Of a stretch of 64,000 nucleotides of DNA, positions 33,601 through 44,774 are shown one piece after another. The stretch spans positions 4,650,001 through 4,714,000 of the forward strand of contig OY540815.1 in the NCBI GenBank assembly GCA_961205875.1, given 5' to 3'. A program made the position numbers and the translations under genes. The stretch is from Sialis fuliginosa (lineage: Eukaryota; Arthropoda; Insecta; Megaloptera; Sialidae). A model generated the notes under the pieces. That model was not told the DNA's origin. It did no database searches and saw only the letters and a list, made by a program, of their open reading frames with translations. The number at the start of each line of letters is the position of its first letter. The first letter of the stretch is position 1.

Positions 33601-34320
33601 TGTTGTTTTCCATTGTCTTGTTTGATCAGTTGTATGACTGTTTTTGTTCTGTGTTTTTCTCGTCCCTATTTCAATAATTATTGGTAAGTGATCCGATCCC
33701 AGCGAATCTTCTCCTACTTCCCAATTCGTTTTGGTGGCTAATTCCGAAGATACAAATGAAATGTCCAGTGCGGATTTTCTTGTGTTTGGTCTTGCTATTT
33801 TAGTTGGAGATCCATCATTTAGTAGTACCATTTGGTTCGATTCTGTAATTTCGATCAAATCAATACCCAGTTTGTCTGTGTGTTGACATCCCCAACATTC
33901 ATTGTGTGCGTTAAAGTCCCCTGCAAATATTAGGGGTTTGTTTACTTGTTTCAATATTTCTAACCAGTCACAGCTTCGGCTTTTTATGTTTGGTGGTTTG
34001 TAGATCGATACTACCGTAAGTTTACCATTTTTTGATTGAATGTCTACTGCACATATTTCTATTCCCTGATTTCTTTGGTGTATACTCTTTTCTGAAAACT
34101 GAATGTAAGATTTTATTAACACTGCTACCCCTCCGTAGCCATCTGCTCGGTCTGCTCTTACAATGTTATAATTTTTTAATTTTAACTGTTTGTCAGGTCT
34201 TAGCCACGTTTCTGACAATATAATGATATCTATGTCTTTGTTTTCAGTGACAAATTTTTCTAATCTACATTTGTTAGCGTTTATTGACTGTGCGTTCCAC
34301 TGTAAGATTTTGTAGTACAT
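30631..34320 (-). CDS. LINE ORF2: endonuclease, reverse transcriptase, RNase H (1229 aa)
   Basis: Replicates the LINE by nicking the target and copying its RNA there. Residues 1-220 are an APE-like endonuclease: QWNAQSI (Asn 9), LSETWL (Glu 37), AGDFNAHN (Asp 135, Asn 137), ALDISFV (Asp 186), GSDHLPI (Asp 210, His 211). Residues about 425-750 are the reverse transcriptase: NSYRPISLLP, SQMGFRKGKSTTD, YTDIESAYD (Asp 570), GIMQGSVLSPLLF and the active-site QYADDICIY (658-661 YADD). Residues about 945-1070 are RNase H: MYTDGSK (Asp 951), SAEAIAVLEAL (Glu 986), IFTDNRS (Asp 1010), NDFVDEMAN (Asp 1064). A C-terminal CXCX9HX4C motif (1164-1181) follows. The start ATG overlaps the ORF1 stop as TAATG. 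Every catalytic residue I checked is present. Confidence 0.95.
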   Translation of the reverse strand: MYYKILQWNAQSINANKCRLEKFVTENKDIDIIILSETWLRPDKQLKLKNYNIVRADRADGYGGVAVLIKSYIQFSEKSIHQRNQGIEICAVDIQSKNGKLTVVSIYKPPNIKSRSCDWLEILKQVNKPLIFAGDFNAHNECWGCQHTDKLGIDLIEITESNQMVLLNDGSPTKIARPNTRKSALDISFVSSELATKTNWEVGEDSLGSDHLPIIIEIGTRKTQNKNSHTTDQTRQWKTTHADWTLYTKTVEKLTQKIVTEDEDKTIDNYNNITKIIEKAADRSIPIKKPSKYQASSPPWWDTECTNKIKEKTEAYKTYTTSSTFTNYIEYRKKEAETRKLLKEKKSSSWRQYCEKINKDTSITEIWKAVKRYKNSNNTKPPKPIDNRWIEEFLDRIAPASVNQPIDIIHEKEETDTELQSPFTNQELEKALKNSNNTAPGHDNIQFSMLYHLPENAKLFLLKILNQVWQNKISIPQMKKAIVHPLLKTGKEPDKQNSYRPISLLPSITKILERIIKHRLEGWIEHNKKLHHSQMGFRKGKSTTDVLTTLTTDIQLSFTKNQETIALYTDIESAYDNVNLNILAEKMNEMGIPKTFINSLITQFTERTVYVKYQGKLHGPRTVNRGIMQGSVLSPLLFNIYTADLNHICQENTQILQYADDICIYTTSKTMKYSKECLEDTIENFQIWLQKNGLTIAPHKSSICVYTRHRLKKEETMTIGTFEIPWAQSIKYLGMTIDHKLSWKKHINNTVSKCEKAVQVLRALTTTWWGADPSILIMIYRALIRSILDYGCIIYGSAPITQLKQIDSIQYKALRTCIGAMKSTPTNALQVETGEAPLYLRRNYLAGKYLLKNAQQIENITIRKITELTTYIMNDDRYWQHKNTPLLVTAYSETENIREKMYKTLQIPPYNYKHQTTLINPIITTESSREDREKLKNKITKEPQTLIMYTDGSKSTTSVGCAYTNIKNQDTKLIKLPEEMSSYSAEAIAVLEALCYIADRGYNKNYIFTDNRSILKKIENIEGKKETNYIEMEIVKTLKQLENREIHLIWTKGHNEEKDNDFVDEMANLARIHGEELSYKTPYRDYFPELKDRMLETWKRDWKESSITRGARYARIQGTIPSTPWYTKKNLPRQFITSISRLKFGHACYPQHLKKLKRIDTEICNCDGRSIGDIDHIFLKCKNYKKQIEEFKSQLKKINIEPHSMESILRDPKSYNTIYEYIKLTKIRI

Positions 34321-36017
34321 TATGGATTATAGTGGTTATTAAGAGACAACAAAACATTTAATAATACATCTTTTATATTGCTTAGCGCTGGGTTGTTAAA
34401 TTGAGGGACAGAGTTTATTAGTTGTGATATTAATTGTACTAATATATTTATAATAGGCATGGCTTCTTCTTCTGTATCTTCACTGGATGTTGACAGAGAT
34501 GGGTAGACTGTCTTCTGATTTTGTGGTTCTCGATATGGATTGTAGAATGGTGTCTGTTGTACATTGTGTTGACTTCTTTGTGTGTGATGAGTGTTTGTTT
34601 GTTCCGTCACTTTTATATTATGGCTGATTTTATTAATGTGGTTTAGCGGTTTGTTATTTTGTGGATTTATGTTTGGTTTTTTAGGGTTGTAATCATTCGT
34701 AAAGATTGATTTTAATTTATTATTATTATCGGTGTTACTTTTAATTTCTGGATACTCAATATTAGATTGTATATTTATACGTGGTGTCGTTTTTGCAATA
34801 TTCGCGTAGCTTTTTTCTTTTTCTAATTTCAATGCTTCGTGGTAAGTTATATCTAGATAGGCCATGTTTTCTTTCACTCGTTTTTGTGTTTGATACACCG
34901 GGCAGTCTTTGGAGTTGCTCAAATGTTGGCCTTTACAATTAACACATTCTTGTGTCGTGAAATTTTCGCAATCTTCTAGTTTGTGTGATTCTCCACATCG
35001 TGTGCATCGTTGTTTAGACCGGCACTGTTTGCCCGTGTGCCCGAATTTATAACAATTATAGCACTGTAGTACCGATTGGACGTATGGATGTACCTCACAT
35101 CTAACTTTATGTACGTATATATATTTTGGTATCTCTTGCCCTAAGAATGTAACTGTTATCACTTGCCTAGGGACCAATTTTGTTTGATTATTTTCTTCAA
35201 TTTTTCGAAACATTCTTTTCACTTCCAGAACTGTTTTGTCCGACACAATTTCATTTAATAAATATTCTTCAGATAATGTTGTATCCACGTGTTTTACCAC
35301 CCCTCGTTTAATTGTTAAATGCTTAGGTATATATATATTTAAGTCTGTTATTTTTTTATTAGCTAATTTATTTGCAGCTGCTGCGGAATTTAATTCAACT
35401 TTAATTCGGTTTAAACCTATTGCTGAAATGTTAATTATATTCTTTTTTATATTTGGTGCCGCTTCGTATATAATTTTTCCCAAAGCCATGGGGTGTAATT
35501 TTCCTAAATTTTTACTGTTTGTGTTTTCAATATACACTAGGTACGGACCTTTATCTTCCGCGCGAAACATAATACACGCACTCGATTCTGGTTTTGACAC
35601 GCTCGCACTATGTTCGCCCGATTGACTTGTTTCACCCGGCGTGTTAGAGGTTTTATCATCTTTTAAGTTTATTGTTTTGTTTAATTTTTCATTAGCTTTT
35701 TCTTTTAATTTATTTAGTTTTTCTTTAGTTTCTAATAATTGTTTAGCATAGTTAATTTTTTCTTCTGTCTGTTTTAATAAATCTTCTGTTCCTAGGGAAT
35801 CAATATTAGTGCTACTCTTACCTTTTTTTAGAGTTTTAAGGGTATTATATGGGCTCTTTCGCTTTCCTGTCGTCACTGTTGATACGTCTTGAATGTCCAT
35901 CTCATTATCATTTTCATCTTCCAGGCTGTTTTCGTCATATGTATTGTTCAATATGTTTAGGGCTGAAGATATTACTCTCCCTGTTCCCCCAGGATCAGGA
36001 TCTTCGTTATCCATCAC
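34320..36017 (-). CDS. LINE ORF1: Gag-like RNA-binding protein (565 aa)
   Basis: Packages the LINE RNA. The N-terminal 150 residues are acidic and then rich in Lys/Glu with coiled-coil character (about 78-118). Residues about 150-310 may hold RRM-like folds as in other I/Jockey Gags (inference). Three zinc knuckles follow: CX2CX4HX4C at 319-332, CX2CX3HX4C at 338-350 and CX2CX3HX6C at 358-372. The C-terminal third is Asn/Gln/Pro-rich and probably disordered. The start is the first ATG of the frame, 117 bp from the element's 5' end. The stop TAA shares its last A with the ORF2 ATG. Confidence 0.92.
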   Translation of the reverse strand: MMDNEDPDPGGTGRVISSALNILNNTYDENSLEDENDNEMDIQDVSTVTTGKRKSPYNTLKTLKKGKSSTNIDSLGTEDLLKQTEEKINYAKQLLETKEKLNKLKEKANEKLNKTINLKDDKTSNTPGETSQSGEHSASVSKPESSACIMFRAEDKGPYLVYIENTNSKNLGKLHPMALGKIIYEAAPNIKKNIINISAIGLNRIKVELNSAAAANKLANKKITDLNIYIPKHLTIKRGVVKHVDTTLSEEYLLNEIVSDKTVLEVKRMFRKIEENNQTKLVPRQVITVTFLGQEIPKYIYVHKVRCEVHPYVQSVLQCYNCYKFGHTGKQCRSKQRCTRCGESHKLEDCENFTTQECVNCKGQHLSNSKDCPVYQTQKRVKENMAYLDITYHEALKLEKEKSYANIAKTTPRINIQSNIEYPEIKSNTDNNNKLKSIFTNDYNPKKPNINPQNNKPLNHINKISHNIKVTEQTNTHHTQRSQHNVQQTPFYNPYREPQNQKTVYPSLSTSSEDTEEEAMPIINILVQLISQLINSVPQFNNPALSNIKDVLLNVLLSLNNHYNP

Positions 36018-36099
36018 TCACACACTTTTCACACACACACTTTTATTTAATAAAATAATAACAATACTTTATTACTGAATAATAAATTCTAATCTTATT

Positions 36100-36135
36100 C
36101 ACGTCTAATCAAGTTAGAGGTTGAGACTCGAATGA
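36100..36135 (-). promoter_or_regulatory. Internal LINE promoter: initiator plus DPE
   Basis: On the minus strand the junction reads TCATTC (36135-36130), a match to the arthropod initiator TCAKTY with A at +1. AGACGTG follows at 36106-36100, which puts AGACGT at +28 to +33, the position and sequence of the downstream promoter element known from Drosophila LINEs and TATA-less genes. Confidence 0.75.
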
Positions 36136-36149
36136 ATACAATAATTAAT

Positions 36150-39100
36150 TTATATACTTTCTACTTTGCTATATTAATATTAAAATTCAACTCAAATAAG
36201 CTTTGGACAAAATTTTTGACAGTTCTATTTTCATTAAAATGTGTTTCATAATTTGCTACCGTATAATATAAGATGGATAAGAGGTGATACTGAAAAAGAA
36301 CATAAATGTGCACCACCAGAGATATCAGAAGCTGCAAATTCTGTAATTTTAAATTTAATATCTGCAAAATCTAAATTGATACATGAAAATTACACATAAT
36401 GTCATGAATTGTGCCAAGAAAAAAATCTTACGGTATTGTTTATAATTAATTTAATGTTATTAATAAATTTTTTCGTTATAATAATTAATATATTGCTTAA
36501 ATTTTAGTAAATTTGTTTAATACTTTAAGTTCAGGAAACAAAAACACAGCTCCATATAAACTTCTAAATAATTCCAATAGAAATGATACTTATACATATT
36601 GTTCCCAGTACTTAGATGCATCTTTTCAGAAATATCCCCATATGTAGGTGTTGAGCAAAAAAAGATACACTTATTTTAATTTTGGTTTTTGGTATTTTTT
36701 TTTTAATGAAGTGCTTTCTTAATATGGTTGTATCTTTTGAACTAAAGAACTGACAAACTTTTTTCATGGACCTAAATTGTTTAAAATCGAATGATTTAAA
36801 TGAATATAATTTATTATGTTATGTCTTTTATAGTACAAACACTTAAAAATGCATATTATGTCGAATATTTAAAAAAAAATCAAAATGGAGGTACTTTCTT
36901 TAGGTTCTTACATAGGTACATTTGAAAAGAAAATATTATTTTTTGTTTAGTCATTTAAGTGAACCTTTCTGTCCAAAAACCAAGTTTTAAAATTACCCCG
37001 AAAAATTTATTTACCTGCCTGGGAGAAGATATTTAAATTTGCTATACACATTATTAGTCAAGTCAAATAAACATAAATTTAAACAACTATCGGAAACTAA
37101 TTCGGACCAAAATGATTTTTGGTAAAAATGTTCTACTAATGACTCTGGTTATTCTCCAAAATGTTCAAGTTGATCCGAGTTGTGCTACCGTCGCCATCTT
37201 AAAAAAATGGCGAATGGGTCACATTTTTCTACAGTTTTTCGCGTTTTTATCTGAAACCGTACGTTCTACGAAAACATAGCAAATATCTTTTTTTGTAGAA
37301 CATATAATTTTCTTTAAAATAAGATCAAGAACATTGAGATCGGTTAAATATTAATGTTAGGAGAGCTGGGTTTTTGAAAAAATAGTGAACGAAATGTAAT
37401 TTTTTTACAATATTTTCAATTTTATTTCAGTCTCGATACTATTAATTTAGAAATACTGTGAAAAAGTACTAAATAATTCCAATAGTTATGAAACTTTCCA
37501 GGGTTTTAGAATTAGTTGTGAGGAGTATTTTCGTAAAAGTCCCCATTCTAAAGTGTTAAGCCAACCCTGCAATCATGGTTGGAAGAAACAGCTTAAGAGA
37601 TTATAAAAACTGAAATAGCACCTGAACGGTACATAGAACCAATTTGCAATTACCCTTAAATGACGCAGAATTAAATTTTGCATAGATAATATACATATAT
37701 TTTTTTAATTGTCACTAACCTAAGCGGTGATATCGCTGCCATCGTAAATAAATGGCGGACGGGGCACAATTTTCCACGGTTTTTCGCGTTTTTCTTTGAA
37801 AATATTCACTCTACGAATACGATGCAAATAACTTTTTTTGTAGAGAATATAATTTACTATAAAATAAGATCAAGGTTATTAAGATCAGTTATGTACTAGC
37901 GTAAGGAGCATTGTGACTTTAAAAAAATATAGTTAACTAAAAAACATTTTTTTGCATTTTTTTCGATTTTAGTTGACCCTGATGCTATTTCGAAATTTTT
38001 TTGTAGAATCTTATTCAAATATCAGAAATTTTCGCGTATAATAAAAACCAAAAACATCAAGATTAATGCAGTGGTAACGGAAAAAAAGGTTATTTTTTTT
38101 AACTACTACATTGCTGTATACCAGAACAGATACGTTCCTATTACAGTATTGATGTAAAAAACTCAAATTATGAACATATTCCATTAAATATATTATAGAG
38201 TATTATTATAAGTATTACTTCAACAACATTACAGAGTATATGGTGTATTATTAGAAACGGTTTAGGGAGGAATTTCGGTCCGGGCATTTGTGAAAAATTA
38301 ACCGATTCACTGCAAATATTTGCGTGTTTATTTAACTATAAAATAGTTAATTTCAGTAGCCAAACAATATACTTGGATCAATTTTTATAAGATCGTAACA
38401 AGACAGGTACAATAGATCCATCTATTTTATAAACAAAAGGCATACAAATAAAGGAGCAACTAATTCATAGTATGGAACCATAATTATTTCATATTCTATA
38501 ATATTTAATGTTCTTATTACCTTAATGTGAGAACCCCAATCCTTACATTTTAATCCTGTAAAACCGATAAGGCCTTAGTATTCATATTTTAGCCTGAAAA
38601 TGTTACTATAGTCCAGGGAAGAAAAACACAGCTTAATTTATTAATTAACACAGCTCCATATAAACATTCAAATGAAATGATACTTATAATATATGTTATT
38701 ACATTATTTTATTTTAATACATAGATGAATATTTTCACAAATATCCCTATATGTATCTGATTGTAAGTGTAGAGCAAAAAATTATATCGATATTATTAGT
38801 TTTGGTTTTTAGTGATTTTTTTACGGTACGTTTTGGAAGGTTTCCTTAAGATTCTTAACTAAAGAACTTACAAACTTGTATTTACAAAGCGAAATTATTT
38901 AAAATCGAATGTTTTAAAATTATAATATTATAAAAAAGAATCGCACGGACAACATGTTTGTAGTCTAAAAATATTTATAATTTTACTGTTTAGTCATATT
39001 TATAACATAAGTACACATAAAATTTTAAAAAGGGTGCATTTTATAATAAAATAATTTTTTTTTCGATTTTTTAATTTTTGACGTACCTATTGTTAAATGC

Positions 39101-40750
39101 ACGTCAATTTAACACATTTTTTCTCTCTTTTCTACTCAATATGTCCTAAGCTTATTTTAGTAGAACCATTAAATAACTTTGAAAAAGCTTAGATGTGGAT
39201 TTTGAACACAAAATTGAACAACAATAAATCGCTATGTTTGTAGTTCTACTAAATGTGATTAAAATTGATTAAAAATGTATTTTTAATATATCCGAATGAC
39301 ACACCTTATAGATTATTTGCTACTATTTAATTTTTGTCCTGTAATTTTTTCACGTACAAATAGTCATATGAAAATAGTCAATTGCCATAGAGTGCGACAT
39401 ACCGTATGCAAATATATAGCCATACTTTCTCCGCGCTCTACCACGAGAACGGTTGTTTCTTTTTAAAAATGGAAAAAACCTTTTTTCTTAAGAATTTTAT
39501 AACACACCATTTATATAATAACCCTTATTGACCTCCGAGTAATAGGAAGCGAGATATTCGTTAATAACTGTTTTTCGTCACGTTAGACCTTCAATATCTC
39601 GCAACGCCGACACGATATCGTTGGGGACTTTTTACATGTTATTTATAACACTGTTACGAAGGTGTATACAAAAATTCAGCTAACTGCTATTTTTTTTCCC
39701 AGATTGAGTGCATTTATATCTAAAATTACTGGACTATTTATGAAATTGTTCGTTACTCTGACTACTACTGTTTTAACCAACAATTGGAATTAAAAAAAAT
39801 ACATATCTCCTGTATGGTACATAGTACAAATTTGCAATTAGGCTCAAATGACGCGAAATTAAATTGCGCACAGACAAAAATAACATATTTTTTTAATTTG
39901 GGCCCGCAAAGTAGGTTATATTTGTGGTACGACTGTAGAAAAAATATATTTTTATAGCGTTTTTACAACGATTAACTGTAGTAAACTTTGAATGTTATAA
40001 AGGTATTCTTTTACTAGATTACTCTTTAATAAATTATTATTGTTCATTTAAATATGTTTACCCGTAACTGAGGTATAATGCTCCAAAATTTCCCATAAAG
40101 ATGATCACTACGTCACCTGAAGATGACATCCAATTACAAGTTCCTACGACAGGAAATACCTTAGGCCTTAGGATATAGGTAAATAAGTAAATATTTCGCA
40201 TACAGGCGTTTGAAGATTCAAATAAATTAGATTTTCGCTTCACCCTAGTGCATACGTTTGCTCTGAAATTGTACATTAAGTTATTTACCAAACGGCTGCT
40301 AATACGAAAATAATACCCATATAATTATTTTTTAAATATACCTACAAATGATATTTTTTAACAATTTTTATTAGCGTAAATCGATTTCATTTAAAATGAC
40401 AAAATAAAGGTGTATAAAAAAAACTAATATGACGAATTTTTCAAGTAAAATTTACCAGGATGCGAGCTGGTCAACAACTTCATATACATATTAGGGTAGT
40501 AGTGGCAGAATGGATTAGTTTGTTACTGACACCAACATGTAATGAAGTTTTTAATAGAACGAATCGATCAAAGTAGGTTCTGAGCTTGGAGACCGCTGAT
40601 TTTTTTAAAATGAATTTCAAAATTGCAAAAAAAGTATATTATATTATTAGTTTGTTTCTGCAACTGTTATAATATCTTCATTTATCAATATTAATAACAA
40701 AAATATGATTTGCAAAAACTTAGGTCTGAGTTTTTTATAAAAATAATTGT
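36150..40750. other. AT-rich repeat-derived stretch with diverged tandem duplication
   Basis: No credible gene. Blocks recur at about 2.1 kb spacing: 36535-36720 resembles 38616-38830 (CACAGCTCCATATAAAC, ATATCCC(C/T)ATATGTA, TTTTGGTTTTT). Blocks also recur at about 0.55 kb spacing: 37190-37350 resembles 37738-37890 (TTTTTCGCGTTTTT, CTTTTTTTGTAGA, AAAATAAGATCAAG). Short frames such as 40058-40291 have no recognisable content. Confidence 0.45.
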
Positions 40751-40751
40751 T

Positions 40752-41534
40752 AAAAAAAACATCTGCCAAGTAAATGCACAGTGCTTCCTCGTGCTAAATT
40801 CACCAAAGATAGTTAATTATTCAAAAATTAAAATAAAAACCGATAGTGTTTATATAAATTACCTGGAATTGGTTAACCATTTGATTTTTATACAATTTTA
40901 CTAAAAAATATTACTTCGAAATTTTTCTTAAAACGCACCTGAATATTTTTTCATATATTTTTAATTTTTTGACAATTTCAATCTAAATCTAAATTAATGC
41001 AAACGTCAAAATGACGTTAAATATGTCCAAGCAAATATCAGTTTAGAAAAACAAAACTCGAATTTTTAAAATAAATTGAAATAAATCTTTGTAAGGGAAT
41101 CTTTTACAACAAAAGTTGTAGACCAATATTATAGGAAATTTAATGCTCTACAAAAAATATTCTATCAAATTTTCACGTAACATGTGTCGTTCTTTAGATA
41201 TCTTGAAAAAATAAATATTTTGGGGTATCACGCCTCCCCCTTACACACGATTTTGAAATGGGACCGTCCTCAAGTCAGACCCAACCATCCGACCAAATTT
41301 CAATAATATCGGTTCAGTGGTTCATGAGTTATACGTGTGACAAGAAGTCAGGGGACAGACGAGCACACATACAGACGGACGGGCAGACAAACAGACACGG
41401 AACGAAAAGTGTTTGTCTTGACGGGAAACGGAAAGATAAATTTAAAATTTTGAAATCAGAGAACATTTTTTTTTGTCTCATTCTAAAACGATCACAAAGC
41501 TTCTCGTATCTTCGATATTATGAGGAAGCAAAAA
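40752..41534 (-). repeat. R1 repeat, copy 3
   Basis: Same ends as copy 2: AAAACATCTGCCAAGTAAAT at the left, CTTCGATATTATGAGGAAGC at the right. Only about one minisatellite unit is left (near 41005). The CTGT/CCGT tract is degraded (41358-41397). The frame at 41258-41542 is repeat translation. Confidence 0.6.
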
Positions 41535-41769
41535 TCTTTTAGATGAAAGTTATAGAAAATGCTTTTCCCCCGAAAATTTTTTTTTTTTAAGAAATAAACG
41601 ATTTTTTTTAATTTTTTTATTTTTCTAATTATTGCTTTTTTTCAAACGGTACGTATTAGAAAAACATGTTTTAGATACAAGTTATAGATAATATTAATAA
41701 GGATTAATTAATATTGTAAGGAAATGATCATTTTTTTAAATATTATTTCAAATGGTTCATACAGAAAAA

Positions 41770-42240
41770 AATTATAATAGAAGTTGTAGAGAACGTTATT
41801 TTCTATAATTTATGTCCGATTCTTTTTTTGGTATCTTTCATGAATTGACCAAAAAATAATAATTTTAGTTTTTATCTAAAAATAATTTTAATAAAATGAA
41901 TAATCTAGTTATCTATAAAAATAAAAGCATTTATTATTAAAACTGTTAATTAAATAGATGTATAGAAATAATAATATCTAAAACGTGTTAAAATGTTGAA
42001 ATATCAAATAAATAAGAAGCCATTGACAAAACAACATTTTTTAAACAGAAAAATTATTATACCGATTTGAAATAAAATCACAGAATAGAATTAAAATATA
42101 TCTCAAACATTAACAAAAACAACAATTAATGTAATGTAGTTTATATTCAATTTCTTAACAGAAAGTATTATTTATTTATGTAATTTCTTCTATATCATGA
42201 TGTATAAAAAAGTCTTATACCAACCAGGGCAGTTTATTTT
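41770..42240 (+). repeat. Repeat shared with the interior of elements A and B
   Basis: Matches element B at about 6975-7425 (and A at about 4500-4950 inverted): TTGACCAAAAAATAAT, AAACGTGTTRAAMTGTTGAA-type text, AACAAAAACAACAATTAAT and the end AACCAGGGCAGTTTAT. Since it stands here without the rest of A/B, it is either a fragment of that family or a smaller element that A/B carry. Confidence 0.55.
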
Positions 42241-42736
42241 ATATATCTTAGAGTGCGCTTTTTAAACAACCTCTTTTATGCAACGATTTCTTTGTATCCA
42301 TTTTCATTTACAGGTAAGTTCTCACCTCCCCACCCCTCTTTGGTAACGTTTTAGACACACCCCCACCCGTTAATAAATCACCAAGACCGCCGTGCCGTGT
42401 GCAACTTGTTGCAAGCTAGGGACACACACACTTGCACACAATGAAACAATGATGGGATGAGTAGGGAGTTGTATGTTAAATAGGATTGTGCGGTAACCCA
42501 CGCGAAAACTCAAGATTAAATAGTTTGCTCGAATGATAATTAAATTATACTTGTACGAGTTAAATGTTCGGACGTAGTAAACTCATACAGCGCCATTGTT
42601 CTCGCACGATTATAATCGTCCACGGTTGTTAGGACAATTTATTGAAGTTATACTTCTTTAGGCGCATCGAGACACATTTTTGCTGGGAATTTCAGACCTC
42701 TTACACATTGGCGATTTAGCAACGCAACTTACAAAG

Positions 42737-43539
42737 CAGGGGCGTAATTACCACCGGGGCATCCGGGGCTGTGCCCCGGGGCCCCCGAAAAAGAAAGGTA
42801 TTTTTTACGAAATCGGATTAAAAAAGTTTTGAGTTAAGCTCATTTTGATTTAACACGGAGAAAATTTTTCAAAAACAAAAACTCAAAAAAAAATTGTTTA
42901 ATACATTTATAGAATTATCTTTAGCGCCATCGCATAGTACATAAAAAATTTACGAAAAAAAATAATGTTCCTTTATTGCTCACAAGATATCAACAAGTCA
43001 ATTTTTATTTTTAAATGTTTTTTAGCCATTTTGATTTGGAACTTGTCACACTTACATATTTATAAGGAATATCTTTCCCCAACATTTTATTAAAATCGAT
43101 TTTATTGGTCGTTGTAAATAGGTTCTGTAATAAAATTATAAGATTTTTAAAAATTTTGTTTTATTAACATGAATTTTAAAATGATTTTTTTTATTTTTGC
43201 AATCCGGCCAATAGAATTGGAGATATTTAAAAAAAAATCTTACACAAAAACCGTAAAAATGGTCGTTTTTTCAACAAGATACAAAAATAAATCAAGTTTT
43301 ATGCAGCTCAATATGAGAAATTATTGTTTGTTTTTTCAAAAAATTTATTTACTGGTGTAATTTTCATTGTTTACAAAAAATATCAATAGTTAAAATTTGA
43401 AAACAATCATATTTTTATTGAAAAACTTATTTTTTCGAAAATAGTCATATACTTCAAAATTGTTCAAAAACTTTTTTATAAGGGGGGCTCCTCGATCACC
43501 TGCTGCCCCGGGGCCCCCGAGCCTCTAGTTACGGCCCTG
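42737..43539. mobile_element. hAT MITE with GGGGCCCC-rich ends
   Basis: Perfect 8-bp duplication TTACAAAG (42729-42736 and 43540-43547). Ends CAGGGGCGTAATTACCACC and ...CTCTAGTTACGGCCCTG are imperfectly inverted (CAGGG-CGTAA). CCCCGGGGCCCCCGA occurs near both ends in inverted positions. 803 bp, non-coding. It sits inside the left inverted end of the composite element. Confidence 0.85.
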
Positions 43540-43599
43540 TTACAAAGGGACGGTCACAGAGGTGCATCGAGTTACGGGTGGAGACTCCGCGTGGTTATA

Positions 43600-44774
43600 G
43601 TTAAGGGGGCAGACCCAGTTGGGACTTCCCAAAAAAGCTCTTTTTTAGGATTTGTTTTTCCACATGAAAGATATGTATTTACAGAAAATATTATAATTTT
43701 TTTATGGCAAAATATTAAAAAATAAGTGGGGTACAGCAAATTTGGGAGGGGTCTAAAAAAAAGTGTTTTGCCGTGATCACTGCTGCTCGTCACTAGATCA
43801 TCTGAAATAAAAAAAAACAAAAGGGATCATTAGCTGATGACATAACACTCCGGATGGATGAAGGAATTTGAAATATTTTGAATTTTCACAAAATGGCGGG
43901 TGTTAAAAGTCAAAGTTCTTTATTCGACTAAAATTTCACTCGCATTTTCGGCTATAAAAAAAAAATAATCGTCCAAAAAAAAATCCTTCGTCCATCCGGA
44001 GGACAATTAAAATTTAAAAATTTGAAACCGATCGGCAAAACCGTTCTCAAGTTACAGTGATCACCGACTTCGAAAACATGGTTTCGAGAAAAACGCATTT
44101 AAAGTTTTGAGTACGATTTACTTGCAGATAAAAAATGTATTTTGGAACTTACACTGAATCGTCTATTCCAGGACATTTGTCTGAAATTTTCAGAGAATAC
44201 TTTTGAAATAACTGAAAATATTTTTTTACTTTGATGAGCAATAACTCTGAACTGGAAACAGAGATAGCAATAACGTTAATACTGAAAAATACGTTAGTTT
44301 ATTACCTATGAAACTGACTCATTGTGGTTGTTCTATATAATTACGTTACTTTGGAAGTTATGAGATAATTTTTGTTTGTAAGTACTACTCTGAAGGAAGT
44401 TTTTAAACATCCTGTAGCTCAGAGGGTGTTGAAGATAGACCCCATCTTCCCGTACAATTTTTTACTCACAATGAGCCAAGGAATCAGCTCTTAAAATATC
44501 TGTACCCTAAACCGGACCACCCTGTATAACTAATTTTAACAATTTTTCAAATAATAAAGCAGATTATTATATTTACATTTCATATCCCCGGGTGCTTTAT
44601 TTTATTTTTAAAAAAACTTCCTACACGTTACTTCATTCAAAGAACATTAATGGTAAAATTGTCGGTCGCGTGTTCGATTGCAATGAAAAATTAAAAATAA
44701 TTCGGGCAAGACATACACGAGTGTATGCCATAAGGGTTCCTAAGTACGTACTACGTGGAATGTTTGGAACCACT
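43600..44774. other. AT-rich interior of the composite element
   Basis: No gene recognised. The short frames here (43572-43820, 44592-44807) have no familiar content. A hairpin-prone CTCAGAGGGTGTTG patch near 44416 is all I note. Confidence 0.3.

Larger units (their letters stand above)
30385..36134 (-). mobile_element. Full-length non-LTR retrotransposon (I-type LINE), 5.75 kb
   Basis: Two open frames on the minus strand: a zinc-knuckle ORF1, and an ORF2 with endonuclease, reverse transcriptase and RNase H. The 5' end at 36134 reads CATTCGAGTC. The 3' end is an A-tail (T-run 30383-30399 on the plus strand). A 12-bp target duplication AATACAATAATT flanks it (30373-30384 and 36135-36146). RNase H in ORF2 together with three zinc knuckles in ORF1 fits the I group (the Drosophila I factor is the type member). 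LOA-like elements also carry RNase H, so the clade needs a tree. No stop or frameshift in either frame: a candidate active copy. Confidence 0.92.

Noticed and set aside
31589-35625. Several plus-strand frames of 60-130 aa across the LINE
   Set aside because: Antisense to ORF1 and ORF2; hydrophobic, low-complexity translations of T-rich strand.
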